From Fibrobacter sp. UWB16 (GTDB lineage: Bacteria; Fibrobacterota; Fibrobacteria; Fibrobacterales; Fibrobacteraceae), in the NCBI RefSeq assembly GCF_900215325.1, contig NZ_OCMS01000003.1, forward strand, positions 62,001 through 126,000: 64,000 nt of DNA. Direction: 5' to 3'. Numbering within the stretch: position 1 is the first letter of the stretch; the number at the start of each line of letters is the position of its first letter. Made by a program: the position numbers and the translations under genes. Positions 9,282 through 18,351 of the stretch are shown here, piece by piece. A model generated the notes under the pieces. That model was not told the origin of the DNA. It made no database searches and was given only the letters and a program-made list of their open reading frames with translations.

Positions 9282-10436
9282 CTAGAAAATGAGTGCCTGC
9301 GGGAATCCCGTGTGCCACTTTTCGGAACCTGGGTCGTAAGCGTCAAATCCGCCTGTGTAGCCAAATCCCCAGTAGTGGAACGACATATCGTTCAGGATGG
9401 CGGCCTTTGCTGCTGCATTTGCCCATTCGGCCTTGCCGGCTTCGCTCGGGCCTGTTCCGCCTTGCCAGTCGCAGGGGCTTACGTCACCACCTGCAATGCC
9501 AAATTCGCCCATGTTCATAGGAACGTGGTGGACTCCGTCAATGTCCGGATAGAGCGTTAGAGCCGTCTTGGCGTAGCTAGCGAGGTCGCGTGATGCGGTA
9601 ATGTTCTTTGCGTTATCGCCAACGCAGTTGTAGCCGTGTCCCTGATGGCTATACTGGTAAGGTTCGTAGTAGTGACCACTATATATGATGTTTCCGTCTA
9701 GCGGCAAATGCAGTATGGAAAGGTCTGCAAATTTTGCCGCATGGTAAGATTCGAACATAATCGTCTTGCCCGGAGCGTATGTGCGGATGACACTGTAGGC
9801 GTCATTCATCAGCTTGTCCACGACGTCCTCATAAGGAATCGTGGGTTCGTTCAGGATTTCGAGTACCACCTGGTTGTCCTGAAATTCGCCCATGGCTGCC
9901 GCCACTTGTGCCCACATGCCGAGGAAGTGTGTCTTTTCGGCTTGGAACTTTGCGGCGTCATATTGGCATTTGGTGCCGTCGCTTTCGTTTCCGCCACCAC
10001 CGGCGCAATTCAATTGGGTATAGTGATGGAAGTTCACGACTACGGCAAGGCCGTTCGCGATGGCGAGTCGGATATCTTCCAAAACACCTGCAAGGCGTTG
10101 CGGGTCGACCGTGTGGCTTGTGTAGTCAGAGCCGTTCTGCCAGCGGACCGGAATTCGCACGGAATTAAAGCCTGCTGCCTTGATAATGGCGAAATCTGTA
10201 TCGCGGATGGGGTTACTCCAGGCGCCATCATCGTAACCGTCAGATTCCCAGGAGTTGCCCAGATTGATGCCTCGTCCGAGAATAGCGTTCATCGTTCTAC
10301 CCAGGGTGTAGTCCACAGGGACTGCTGCGTTTTGGCTTGCGTCTTTGCTTGGGTCGTATTCTGGTGGTGCATCCGTGGTACCGCAAGCCCAGAATGTGCA
10401 GCCGATAGCCATTGCAGAAAGAAGTTTTTTAAACAT
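9282..10436 (-). CDS. Lipoprotein GH5 endoglucanase (cellulase)
   Basis: A 384-residue cellulase of glycoside hydrolase family 5. The start ATG at 10436 has GGGGG five to six bases upstream; a TTG four codons earlier is less likely. The signal peptide ends in a lipobox (FWAC, Cys18), so the enzyme should be membrane-anchored. The GH5 landmarks are GINLGNSWE (57-64), VRIPVRW, VVVNFHHY, the acid/base Glu197 in EILNEP and the nucleophile Glu311 in MGEFGI. Four further Cys could pair. The gene is divergent from a six-gene envelope operon, and the intergenic region between them holds a striking repeat. Cellulose or another beta-1,4-glucan is the likely substrate. Confidence 0.93.
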   Translation of the reverse strand: MFKKLLSAMAIGCTFWACGTTDAPPEYDPSKDASQNAAVPVDYTLGRTMNAILGRGINLGNSWESDGYDDGAWSNPIRDTDFAIIKAAGFNSVRIPVRWQNGSDYTSHTVDPQRLAGVLEDIRLAIANGLAVVVNFHHYTQLNCAGGGGNESDGTKCQYDAAKFQAEKTHFLGMWAQVAAAMGEFQDNQVVLEILNEPTIPYEDVVDKLMNDAYSVIRTYAPGKTIMFESYHAAKFADLSILHLPLDGNIIYSGHYYEPYQYSHQGHGYNCVGDNAKNITASRDLASYAKTALTLYPDIDGVHHVPMNMGEFGIAGGDVSPCDWQGGTGPSEAGKAEWANAAAKAAILNDMSFHYWGFGYTGGFDAYDPGSEKWHTGFPQALIF

Positions 10437-10529
10437 GGTTACCCCCAAAAATTGGTGTCATCCTCAAAGTACTGTTCTCAAAATCTATATAAATAAAAAA
10501 TCTAAAAAATAAAAACAAGCTTATCTTAT

Positions 10530-10628
10530 GTTTACGCTTGAGTCCATTGTGACGGGTGTCAAAAATTTTAGTTTGTAAACATTCTGAAACGTTACGTGCG
10601 TAAAAATTTCCGTTTACGCTTGAGTCCA
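10530..10628. promoter_or_regulatory. Direct and inverted repeats between divergent GH5 and envelope operon (candidate operator)
   Basis: GTTTACGCTTGAGTCCA occurs twice, at 10530-10546 and 10612-10628 (82 bases apart). The second copy overlaps an inverted repeat, GCGTAAA (10598-10604) facing TTTACGC (10613-10619), with eight bases between. A further palindrome, GTTTGTAAAC, lies at 10571-10580. The whole block sits inside the 329-base gap between the two divergent start codons, the right place for one regulator to control both genes. The rest of the gap is A/T-rich; TATATT at 10726-10731 is a possible -10 box for the operon. Confidence 0.6.
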
Positions 10629-10765
10629 GCGTTTATGTGGCTTAACAAGCGGTATTCCGTTGATACATCTAGCTTTGCAAAGCCTTTTTTGCAAAATACC
10701 GGATCGAAAATTCCCAAAAACAAGCTATATTGTAGATGATCCGAATTTGGAGAATTGTACCTATT

Positions 10766-11509
10766 ATGAATGGAAACTTTAAAAAAGCCATTTGGAAGTC
10801 CGCTCTAGCGGCGATGCTTCTTGCTTCATCTTCTTTCGCTGGCTACGGTTTTAGCGATTATCGCGACCGCGACCAGTCCCACTTTGTCATGAAGGATCCT
10901 AAGCCGTTCCGTCCTGATAAGGAAGTTGTCACCGTTGTCATGCGCGAAGCAATTCCGCGTGGTGGTGGCTATACCTACCAGTATCCGCGTGAAAACCCCG
11001 AACCGGTACTCACGGATAAGTACGCTATGGAAGGTGCACTCTCCATGGAAATCGAACTTATCGCGAGCGACTATTCCGGTGTCGCTATTTGTATTGCGGG
11101 TTCTGTGGATTTGACGCCTTACCTCGAAGAAGGTGTTCTCGAATTTTGGCTTAAAGGTGCCCAGGGTGGCGAAAACGCATTGTTCGTACTCGTCGATGAC
11201 GGCGTGAAGAGCAACGGCGAATCCCTCCAGGTGAAGCTCCGCTCCAAGAGCCTTGGTGAAATTACGACAGAATGGAAGCACTTCAGCATTCCTCTGAAGC
11301 TCTTCGGCAATACCGGTGTTTACTGGGATGCCAAGAACACGCGCGAAGTGATGCTCCCGTTCGCATGGTCCAACTTCAAGGGTTTCCGTCTCGAAGTCCG
11401 CAAGGATGAAAACGAATCCTTCAAGGTTTGGATTGACGATATTGTGATTAAGAAGCATGGCAAGCCGTACGAAGGCCCGGCTCATTATCCGTTCCGTAAC
11501 GAGATTTAA
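10766..11509 (+). CDS. Exported jelly-roll protein, CBM11/galactose-binding-like; first gene of envelope operon
   Basis: A 247-residue exported protein. I chose the ATG at 10766 because it opens directly into a signal peptide (FKKAIWKSALAAMLLASSSFAG). The mature part has the order of a CBM11/CIA30-type jelly roll: GALSMEIEL, EGVLEFWLKGAQGGENALFVLVDD, TTEWKHFSIPL, FKGFRLEVRKD and the closing VWIDDIVIKK. That fold usually binds carbohydrate, but no ligand residue can be assigned with certainty. It is followed nine bases later by the first outer-membrane barrel gene. I infer a periplasmic or surface glycan-binding component. An independent role is possible, since no catalytic motif is present. 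Confidence 0.75.
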   Translation: MNGNFKKAIWKSALAAMLLASSSFAGYGFSDYRDRDQSHFVMKDPKPFRPDKEVVTVVMREAIPRGGGYTYQYPRENPEPVLTDKYAMEGALSMEIELIASDYSGVAICIAGSVDLTPYLEEGVLEFWLKGAQGGENALFVLVDDGVKSNGESLQVKLRSKSLGEITTEWKHFSIPLKLFGNTGVYWDAKNTREVMLPFAWSNFKGFRLEVRKDENESFKVWIDDIVIKKHGKPYEGPAHYPFRNEI

Positions 11510-11518
11510 GAGGATTTT

Positions 11519-13774
11519 ATGCGCAAAACAGTTTCTTCCCTTTTACTAGCGTCTAGCCTCGGTGCTGCGTGGGCTCTTCCTCCGCAGTTGCAGCTTGATT
11601 CCCTTCACGCTTCGTTGGATACTCTTTCCGGCAACATGGAATCCACGCTCCTCGGCAAGGACGATCTGCCACTGGCAGTCTCCGGTTACATGGCTTTCCG
11701 TTTGAAGAATTTCCACTATTCTGAACAGAGCCCCTGGGTTCGCGATGACCAGGCCCGCACAAGCGTTGACGCTCTCTTGAACGTGAACGTTGTCGCCATG
11801 CCGAACTCCTACATTACGTTGTTCACGAACCTCATGTTCCCGTTTGACATGAGCGGTCTCTTTACGAACAGCTATGCAAAGAACCCGACTCAGATTCCGA
11901 ACAATCACGATGAACGCGTCTTGTTCGACCACTCTACCGACTATTATTCTTCGACTATCAACGAAGAAATGAATGCCGGTGTCGATATCCGTGCCGGTGT
12001 GTTCGGTGCCTACATCACCGCAGGTGGTGTTATCTGGGCAAACGCTTCCCCGCTTACCATGTGGGAACGTGAAACGAACCCGCGTTTCGTTTGGCAGTAT
12101 GAACTTTTCGAAGACGAAAAGACCGTTTCTACCTATTATAAGGAAAAGGCTTTCAAGCCGGTCAAGGAAGGTGGTCGTGCATTCTGGACGAATCGCTCCT
12201 TTGGTGGTGTTTTTGCTAACATCTATCAGCTCCCGTATGATTTGAAGGCTCAGTTCCTCGTTTCTCAGCCGGTCGATGCTGACATGGCTACCCGTGACGG
12301 TCTCCGCATGTACGGTGGTCAGCCGGGCGAACTCGAAATGATGGGTGGCTACGACTTCCGCGGTACAGTCCTCCATGGTCGTATCGCCAAGGAAAAGATC
12401 GCTGACAACCTTACTCTCGGTGTGAACTACATGGGCATCACTTATGACGAAGGTGCCATTTATGAAGGCGAATTCCGTGGTCAGTGGACTGATCTCGGAC
12501 TGAATCCGACACTCCTCAATACCCATATAGCATCTATCGATGTCAAGGGTAACATCACTCCGAAGCTCTTCTTGATGGCTGATCTTGGCTTGAGCTTTAC
12601 CGATTCCACGATTTTCTACCAGTCCGAAACGGCTGATAACTTCGTCGCAGGTGATGCTTCCAAGGGCTACATCAGCGATGCTCACAGGTCCAGTATGGCA
12701 TCCCCGAAGCTTGGTCTTTATATCAAGGCCCAGAGCAAGTATGTTGAAGGCTGGCCGATGACTGCCGAAATCGTGTTCTTCCAGCCGGGCTTCTACTCTC
12801 CGTATTCTCTTTCCAACCCGTCCCGTTTCCCGGGCTGGCGCAAGGATGAATTCTACCTCAACGCCGGTGCTCTCCGCTATTCCCCGAACATGGCCGGTAT
12901 CAACTTCAAGTTGGAACCGAGCTTCAACCGCGGTTACTTTGACTTCCAGTATGCTCAGCATCGTCAGATCGACGCTGGTCAGGATGTGGTCGCATTCAAC
13001 TACCGCTTGAACGGCCGCAACATGTGGGAAAGCACCAATTCCTGGACCAAGCACAAGCCGCTCTTCGTGGCTGACTCCGGTAACACCAGAGGTGCTTCTT
13101 ATATTTCCCGTGTCGGTGTCCAGAGAGATGCTGGCGAAGGTGTCAAGATGACTCGCCAGCGCGGTGGTCTCTATGGTGGTACCTGGGAAATGTGGGAATC
13201 CTTTGCTGCATTCGAAAATGGCAAGCAGGTTATTGAACAGAAGGTTCCGATGCATGCCAAGTGGTCTACTTACCTCTCCTTCATGGGTGGTTACGATATC
13301 GGTCACTGGTTCGGTACCGACCGCAACATCATGATGACTGGCTTTGTTGCCCTTTCTGGTGTTTCTACTTCCTTTGCTCCGATTGCCGTCTCCGAAAAGC
13401 AGTCCGGCATGCTCATGACGAGCTTCTTCGGCCAGTTTGAACCGACCGTCGCTGTGACTCCAACCTTCCACATGGTGGGTATCCTCGGCCTTGAAACCTT
13501 CAGGTCTGACAAGGCTTACATGATTACTGCACTCAAGAATGTCGCTAAGCCGACCGGTGCTGCAAACTACTATTACGAAGTGGACCCGAATATGTATGAA
13601 AAGGCTCCGATCAACTACAAGGACTTCGCAATTGGCCTTGGCTTTGACTGGGACTTCTCTGATCGCGTAGGTCTCCATTTCCGCTACAAGTTCATGACGC
13701 ACTCTGATGAAACCGTTCCTGACAATGATTGGCATTCCCATTACATTGCTGCCGAAACCAAGGCATGGTTCTAA
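11519..13774 (+). CDS. Large predicted outer-membrane beta-barrel protein, unknown family
   Basis: A 751-residue protein with a signal peptide (VSSLLLASSLGAAWA) and a short coiled segment (LQLDSLHASLDTLSGNMES). The body is one long run of alternating amphipathic strands (for example YMAFRLKNFHYS, NSYITLFTNLMF, NLTLGVNYMGITYD and GLHFRYKFMTHSDE). It ends in an aromatic residue (ETKAWF), the usual outer-membrane barrel signal. I see no TonB box or plug domain, so it is not a typical TonB receptor. It sits nine bases after the jelly-roll gene and six before the next barrel gene. The function is unknown; the operon context suggests glycan capture or surface assembly. Confidence 0.8.
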   Translation: MRKTVSSLLLASSLGAAWALPPQLQLDSLHASLDTLSGNMESTLLGKDDLPLAVSGYMAFRLKNFHYSEQSPWVRDDQARTSVDALLNVNVVAMPNSYITLFTNLMFPFDMSGLFTNSYAKNPTQIPNNHDERVLFDHSTDYYSSTINEEMNAGVDIRAGVFGAYITAGGVIWANASPLTMWERETNPRFVWQYELFEDEKTVSTYYKEKAFKPVKEGGRAFWTNRSFGGVFANIYQLPYDLKAQFLVSQPVDADMATRDGLRMYGGQPGELEMMGGYDFRGTVLHGRIAKEKIADNLTLGVNYMGITYDEGAIYEGEFRGQWTDLGLNPTLLNTHIASIDVKGNITPKLFLMADLGLSFTDSTIFYQSETADNFVAGDASKGYISDAHRSSMASPKLGLYIKAQSKYVEGWPMTAEIVFFQPGFYSPYSLSNPSRFPGWRKDEFYLNAGALRYSPNMAGINFKLEPSFNRGYFDFQYAQHRQIDAGQDVVAFNYRLNGRNMWESTNSWTKHKPLFVADSGNTRGASYISRVGVQRDAGEGVKMTRQRGGLYGGTWEMWESFAAFENGKQVIEQKVPMHAKWSTYLSFMGGYDIGHWFGTDRNIMMTGFVALSGVSTSFAPIAVSEKQSGMLMTSFFGQFEPTVAVTPTFHMVGILGLETFRSDKAYMITALKNVAKPTGAANYYYEVDPNMYEKAPINYKDFAIGLGFDWDFSDRVGLHFRYKFMTHSDETVPDNDWHSHYIAAETKAWF

Positions 13775-13780
13775 GGGAGG

Positions 13781-16147
13781 ATGCTAAAGATGAATATGAA
13801 AATGAAAAATATTTTAATCGCCCTTCTTACTGCATCGGTTGCCGCATCGGCTTCTGCTGTTGCTGATAATCAAAAGGCCCTGCAGGCCAAGGCTGATAGC
13901 GCCAATGCAAAGCGCGGTGTTGAAATTGGCGGTAGCATTCGTGCTGTTGCCCAGCGTTCTAGCTTCTCGACTGATCAAGACAAGACTGGTATCAACTCGA
14001 TGCCGGATGTGGAACGCAATGAATTTGTCACTGCTGACTTGAACTTTGGCTTCCGTCCGTACGAAAGTGTCCGTGCCAACGTCTTGATGCGCCTTGGCGG
14101 CGGTATGCAGGAATACTTCGCTGCTGCTTCCAAGACTATCGAAGCCAAGTGGCTCAATGTCGAAGGCAATGTCGGCAAGAACTTCTACTGGGTTGTCGGT
14201 GATTTCCGTTCTGCGATTTCTCCGCTCTCCATTTACAGACCCGGTATCGACATCATGTACGAACCGACGATTTTCGCCCGTAAGCGCCACATGGCCGAAA
14301 AGGAACAGCTCCTCGAAGGTAACCAGCGCAACCTCCAGGGTGTGAATCTCCAGTTCCGTCAGGAAATCGATCCGATGATTGGCGAAGTCCGTGCCGAAGC
14401 TATCTTTGCACGCCTGAACCGCGTCTCGGTCCTCGACTTTAGCGGTGCCGAAGGCAATATCCTTCCGAATGACTCCATTGCAGGTACTTCACTTTCTTCC
14501 GCAACGGACAAGTGGGTTATCGGTGGTAACTTCGAACTCCTTCCGATGCAGAAGAATGTGTTCGTCGGTGTGACCCCGATGTACGTCTTTGACAACGAAA
14601 ATTCGAAGTCTTACACCTACCGTCACCCGGATCCGAGATCTTTCAACCCGGATGACCCTGAAGGAACGGGTGCCTATGAGCTTCAGGATATCAACCCGTT
14701 CGTTTCCTTCCCGCAGAAGACTTTCGTCTTGAGCATCCGCGCTGGCGTCGATGCCGGTGCTCTCATCAAGGTTCCGGGCTTGAGCCTCGACCTTGTGGCT
14801 GAATACGCTTTGTCTTCGAACAAGGTTCCGAGCTATGCAGAAGACCCGGCTACAGGTGATGCTATTGAAGGCCCGGAAGAAAGCGTGAGCGGTTCTGCCT
14901 TGCTCGTCAACTTGAATGCTGGCTACAAGGTTGAAAACTCCTGGAGCGCAGGCCTTTCCTTGGACTTCATCCGCAACGACGAAAAGTGGTTTAACAACCT
15001 CGCTCAGTCTCCGAGCTTCTTTGCTCAGCGCATCTTGAATTCCGATAAGGATGGCAACACGGTCAAGTATGGCGTGAACTCTCCGCTCTACTCCACTTTC
15101 GATGCTCTCTATAACTACTCTCCGAAGTTCACTCCGGTTGCTCGTTCTCTCGGTACGGATGACAACGCTTTCATTGAAGGTCAGACCGATAGCTACAACA
15201 TTGCTCCGTATAACAAGAACTCTTGGGGTAACAATGTCTACTCTGCCGAACAGCTTGCTCTCATCAACATGATGGCTGACCCGGCTCTCCAGCTTGCTTT
15301 GCCGAACGGTCTTGCAACTGCAAACCGCATGGGTGTTCGCGCTCTTATCAAGGGCGACTGGCAAGAAAAGGTCGAAGCCCAGGCTCTCGTGACCATCATG
15401 AACCAGGTGAAGAGCGAATTCGAAGCTGTTGACAAGGTTTCCTACATGGAATTTGGCGGTGGTGCAAAGGTTGATATCGCAAAGATTGCTGGCCTCAGCA
15501 AGTCTGCTGAACTTGCAGGTTCCTTCAAGCATTCTGAAAGCAAGACGACTCTTGTTGCTGGCTCTGCTATGGCAACGGAACTTGGCGTTTCCGAAGGCAA
15601 GGTTTCTAGCGACTTCATCAACGTTGGCGCCTCCTTCCAGTTCTTGCCGCGTCTCGGTGTTACGGCTGGCTTCCAGATGATCAATACCGATTACGGCGTG
15701 TTTGCAAATCCGTATGGTGAATTTGTTGGTGTGGATGTTCCTCTTATGAAGAGCAAGCAGATGCATGTGATGGGCGGCTTCGATTACTCTGTTGCTCAGA
15801 ATGCATGGCTTTCCTTGAATATTGGCCTCATTACCGTTCAGAATGATTACAATACCTCCTCGCTGGCTGATGCTTATGATGCTGCTTATCCTGCTGAACT
15901 TGAAAAATCTTTGAAATCCGCCAAGAACCAGAAGAGTAAAACTGGTGATGTCGAGCTCGATGCAAACGAAGTTGCTACGGTGACTAAGAATGTCAAGAAG
16001 AAGCTCTATAGGGAAAAGATTAAACAGCAGTACAGGGTAGCAAATATGCCTGATTACTATAACATTGAAGATTTGGGAGCGCCGAAAACATATACGCATA
16101 AGTTCTCCCAGATGATTTTTGAAGCTTCCATTAATGTGGAATTTTAA
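13781..16147 (+). CDS. Large predicted outer-membrane beta-barrel protein, paralogue of next gene
   Basis: A 788-residue protein with a signal peptide (ILIALLTASVAASASA) followed by a short helical stretch (NQKALQAKADSANAKRG) and then barrel-like strands ending in INVEF. It shares clear landmarks with the protein encoded directly downstream: EPTIFARKRHMAEKE against EPEIFAEKRREALAQ at about residue 165, and DPALQLALPNGLATANRMG against DPSVGLALPLGMATPDRKG near residue 500. This shows an old duplication inside the operon. A Lys-rich insertion near residues 705-750 is not shared. Some codons upstream of 13790 offer a second start (MNMKMKN). No known family is recognised; surface or porin-like function is inferred. 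Confidence 0.8.
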   Translation: MLKMNMKMKNILIALLTASVAASASAVADNQKALQAKADSANAKRGVEIGGSIRAVAQRSSFSTDQDKTGINSMPDVERNEFVTADLNFGFRPYESVRANVLMRLGGGMQEYFAAASKTIEAKWLNVEGNVGKNFYWVVGDFRSAISPLSIYRPGIDIMYEPTIFARKRHMAEKEQLLEGNQRNLQGVNLQFRQEIDPMIGEVRAEAIFARLNRVSVLDFSGAEGNILPNDSIAGTSLSSATDKWVIGGNFELLPMQKNVFVGVTPMYVFDNENSKSYTYRHPDPRSFNPDDPEGTGAYELQDINPFVSFPQKTFVLSIRAGVDAGALIKVPGLSLDLVAEYALSSNKVPSYAEDPATGDAIEGPEESVSGSALLVNLNAGYKVENSWSAGLSLDFIRNDEKWFNNLAQSPSFFAQRILNSDKDGNTVKYGVNSPLYSTFDALYNYSPKFTPVARSLGTDDNAFIEGQTDSYNIAPYNKNSWGNNVYSAEQLALINMMADPALQLALPNGLATANRMGVRALIKGDWQEKVEAQALVTIMNQVKSEFEAVDKVSYMEFGGGAKVDIAKIAGLSKSAELAGSFKHSESKTTLVAGSAMATELGVSEGKVSSDFINVGASFQFLPRLGVTAGFQMINTDYGVFANPYGEFVGVDVPLMKSKQMHVMGGFDYSVAQNAWLSLNIGLITVQNDYNTSSLADAYDAAYPAELEKSLKSAKNQKSKTGDVELDANEVATVTKNVKKKLYREKIKQQYRVANMPDYYNIEDLGAPKTYTHKFSQMIFEASINVEF

Positions 16148-16162
16148 TGGGAGGAAGCGAAT

Positions 16163-18340
16163 ATGATGTTCAATAAGAAAATTTCTGCTTTTGGTCTTTC
16201 TTCTGCGATTCTGCTCTCGGCTGCGACAGCATTTGCTGCTGAAAATCAGACGGAAGTCGTTACGCAACAGAAGTCCCTTTTGGAAAAGCTGGATTCTCTC
16301 AATGCAGCGGTGCTTGGACTTAAGATTAACGGTACGGCAAAGGCCGGTGTCCTTGCTTCCTTTGCTTCTTCTGACCAGTTTGCTGACAACTCTCCGACTC
16401 AGGAAAACCAGGCTTTCACGGATGTGAACCTGCGCTTGACCGCTCGTCCGAGCTCCGAGACGATGATCGATGTCCAGTTGCGTTTGCACAAGGATTGGCA
16501 GAGTGCCTATGACGAAAACAACAACCCGGTTATTGGTCACTGGTTCAGCTACGATGGTACGATCCTGAACAAGCATGTGGACTTCAACTTGGGTTACATG
16601 CGTGTCGGTTACACCCCGCTCACCATCAACACTCCGCAGACAGAAGTTCTCCAGGAACCGGAAATCTTTGCAGAAAAGCGTCGTGAAGCCCTTGCCCAGC
16701 GCAACCTCGATACTACGAGCCGTCGCCTGTTGCATGGTCTCAATGTCGCTTACCAAAGTGGCAGCGTTGGCGCGGTCGATAACATTACCGCCCAGCTCAC
16801 GGGTGCTCGTCTTCGCAATACGGCCAAGAAGGCAGACCAGTTGTTCTTCGACTTCGACTTCTCTGACCGCTACCTCCTTGGTGCTCGCGCCGGTGTCGAA
16901 GCCTACGGTGCTCATGTTGGCTTGAACTATGTCAATGCCTTTGACCGTAAGCAGACTCGCCGTTCTAAGGACCTCGATGATCTTGATACTATCTACTATG
17001 AAAAGAATCAGGTCTTTTCTGCAGATATTGCATTCGATTCCAAGAAGGTGCTTCCGCAGTTGCCTATCACGTTCGGCTTGAATGGCGAATTTGCCATGTC
17101 CAACTGGAAGGTTGACCGTGATTACAACTATACGGGAAAGAAGGTCTCTTATAGGGTTAACCAGGCTACAGATGCTAACGACAAGCAGTTTGCTTACGTG
17201 AAGTCTTCTCTGGAAAAAGATCCGCACTATGTGAACGAAGAATACCTCGATCTGGATGGCAAGAGCTTCTATGCCGATGTCTTTGCTAAGGGTAACGTCA
17301 GTGATGTTGACTTCAAGGTCAGCGCCGGTTACTTCCAGACGGATTCCAACTTCTGGTCTGAAATGGCATCTTCTCCGGTCTATCAGGGTCGTTCCACGAT
17401 TCTTAACACTGGCGCCCTTTATACCGATTCTTCTTATGCAGACTTGATCTTGGGGACCTTCGGTGCTTCTAGCCTCGAAAACCTCTACTTCAGTGTCTAC
17501 AACTCTACGACGTTGCAGGCTGGCAACTTGATGTCTTCGGGTAAGAAGAACATCCTCAGTGAATTTGGCAGCTTAGAAAGCCCGAACCTCTTCTACCGTT
17601 TGGACAACAACTACAAGAATGGCCACTTCTACCGTAACGGTTATACTTCGAACATTGCTAAGAAGCGCGAACTTGATCCTTTGACGGTTCTTGATCCGTC
17701 TGTGGGTCTTGCATTGCCGCTCGGCATGGCTACGCCTGATCGCAAGGGCATTACTGCCAAGGCCGATGTGAACTGGGCTGACAAGGTGTTCTTCAACGCC
17801 CGTGTCAACTTGGTTACTCAGGGCAATCTGCCGAGCTTCGACGCTGAAGGCAATCCGATTACGATCGAAAACAAGTTCACCGAATTTGCTGTGGGTCTCG
17901 GTGTCGATGCTGGCGCTCTTGCTGGTCTTGACCGTAAGATCCTTGTTCAGGGCTCTTTCTCCAATGGCTCTGAAGACTCCTACCTGAACCGTAAGGTTAC
18001 TCGTATCGTTGCCGGTGTGACCGCCGATGTCTGGGGCCCGATCTCTGTGCTCGCCGGTTTCCAGATGTACGAAAAGAAGTTTGGTGACAATGGCTATACC
18101 GTTGCTTCTACAGACGAGAACGGAGCTATTATTGCAGCGGCTGCTGTGACCAAGGCTAGCGAACAGTTGATCATGGGCGGTGTCCGTGTGAAGCTTGCGC
18201 CGATCTCTTACTTGACCGTCCAGTATGGCATGCTCAAGAACGACCTCGACTTCAACGTTGCTGGTCTGACTGGCCTGGTTGCTAAACAAATTTCCATCAG
18301 CAAGAATGTTATCCTTGCCGATGTAACGGTGAATTTCTAA
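16163..18340 (+). CDS. Large predicted outer-membrane beta-barrel protein, paralogue of previous gene
   Basis: A 725-residue protein with a signal peptide (SAILLSAATAFAAEN), a short predicted coiled coil (VVTQQKSLLEKLDSLNAAV) and barrel strands to the C-terminal VTVNF. The paralogy with the preceding gene is best seen at EPEIFAEKRREALAQ and LALPLGMATPDRKGITAK. The coiled segment straight after the signal peptide appears in all three barrels of the operon and could drive assembly of a complex in the periplasm. GGAGG lies upstream of the ATG. No TonB box, plug or enzymatic motif was found. The lipoprotein gene starts 11 bases after the stop. Confidence 0.8.
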   Translation: MMFNKKISAFGLSSAILLSAATAFAAENQTEVVTQQKSLLEKLDSLNAAVLGLKINGTAKAGVLASFASSDQFADNSPTQENQAFTDVNLRLTARPSSETMIDVQLRLHKDWQSAYDENNNPVIGHWFSYDGTILNKHVDFNLGYMRVGYTPLTINTPQTEVLQEPEIFAEKRREALAQRNLDTTSRRLLHGLNVAYQSGSVGAVDNITAQLTGARLRNTAKKADQLFFDFDFSDRYLLGARAGVEAYGAHVGLNYVNAFDRKQTRRSKDLDDLDTIYYEKNQVFSADIAFDSKKVLPQLPITFGLNGEFAMSNWKVDRDYNYTGKKVSYRVNQATDANDKQFAYVKSSLEKDPHYVNEEYLDLDGKSFYADVFAKGNVSDVDFKVSAGYFQTDSNFWSEMASSPVYQGRSTILNTGALYTDSSYADLILGTFGASSLENLYFSVYNSTTLQAGNLMSSGKKNILSEFGSLESPNLFYRLDNNYKNGHFYRNGYTSNIAKKRELDPLTVLDPSVGLALPLGMATPDRKGITAKADVNWADKVFFNARVNLVTQGNLPSFDAEGNPITIENKFTEFAVGLGVDAGALAGLDRKILVQGSFSNGSEDSYLNRKVTRIVAGVTADVWGPISVLAGFQMYEKKFGDNGYTVASTDENGAIIAAAAVTKASEQLIMGGVRVKLAPISYLTVQYGMLKNDLDFNVAGLTGLVAKQISISKNVILADVTVNF

Positions 18341-18351
18341 GAGGTGCTAAA

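Noticed and set aside
10672-10695. TTTGCAAA-CCTTTT-TTGCAAAA as a terminator
   Set aside because: It is a direct repeat in A/T-rich leader DNA with weak pairing, upstream of the operon start rather than after a gene.
11546-13741. Long minus-strand open frame (731 codons) opposite the first barrel gene
   Set aside because: It mirrors the barrel gene codon by codon because of codon bias, has no start site or domain, and the plus-strand frame has a signal peptide and C-terminal barrel signal.
14489-17227. Minus-strand open frame of 912 codons opposite the second and third barrels
   Set aside because: It spans parts of two genes and their gap, with repetitive low-information sequence; a shadow of codon bias.
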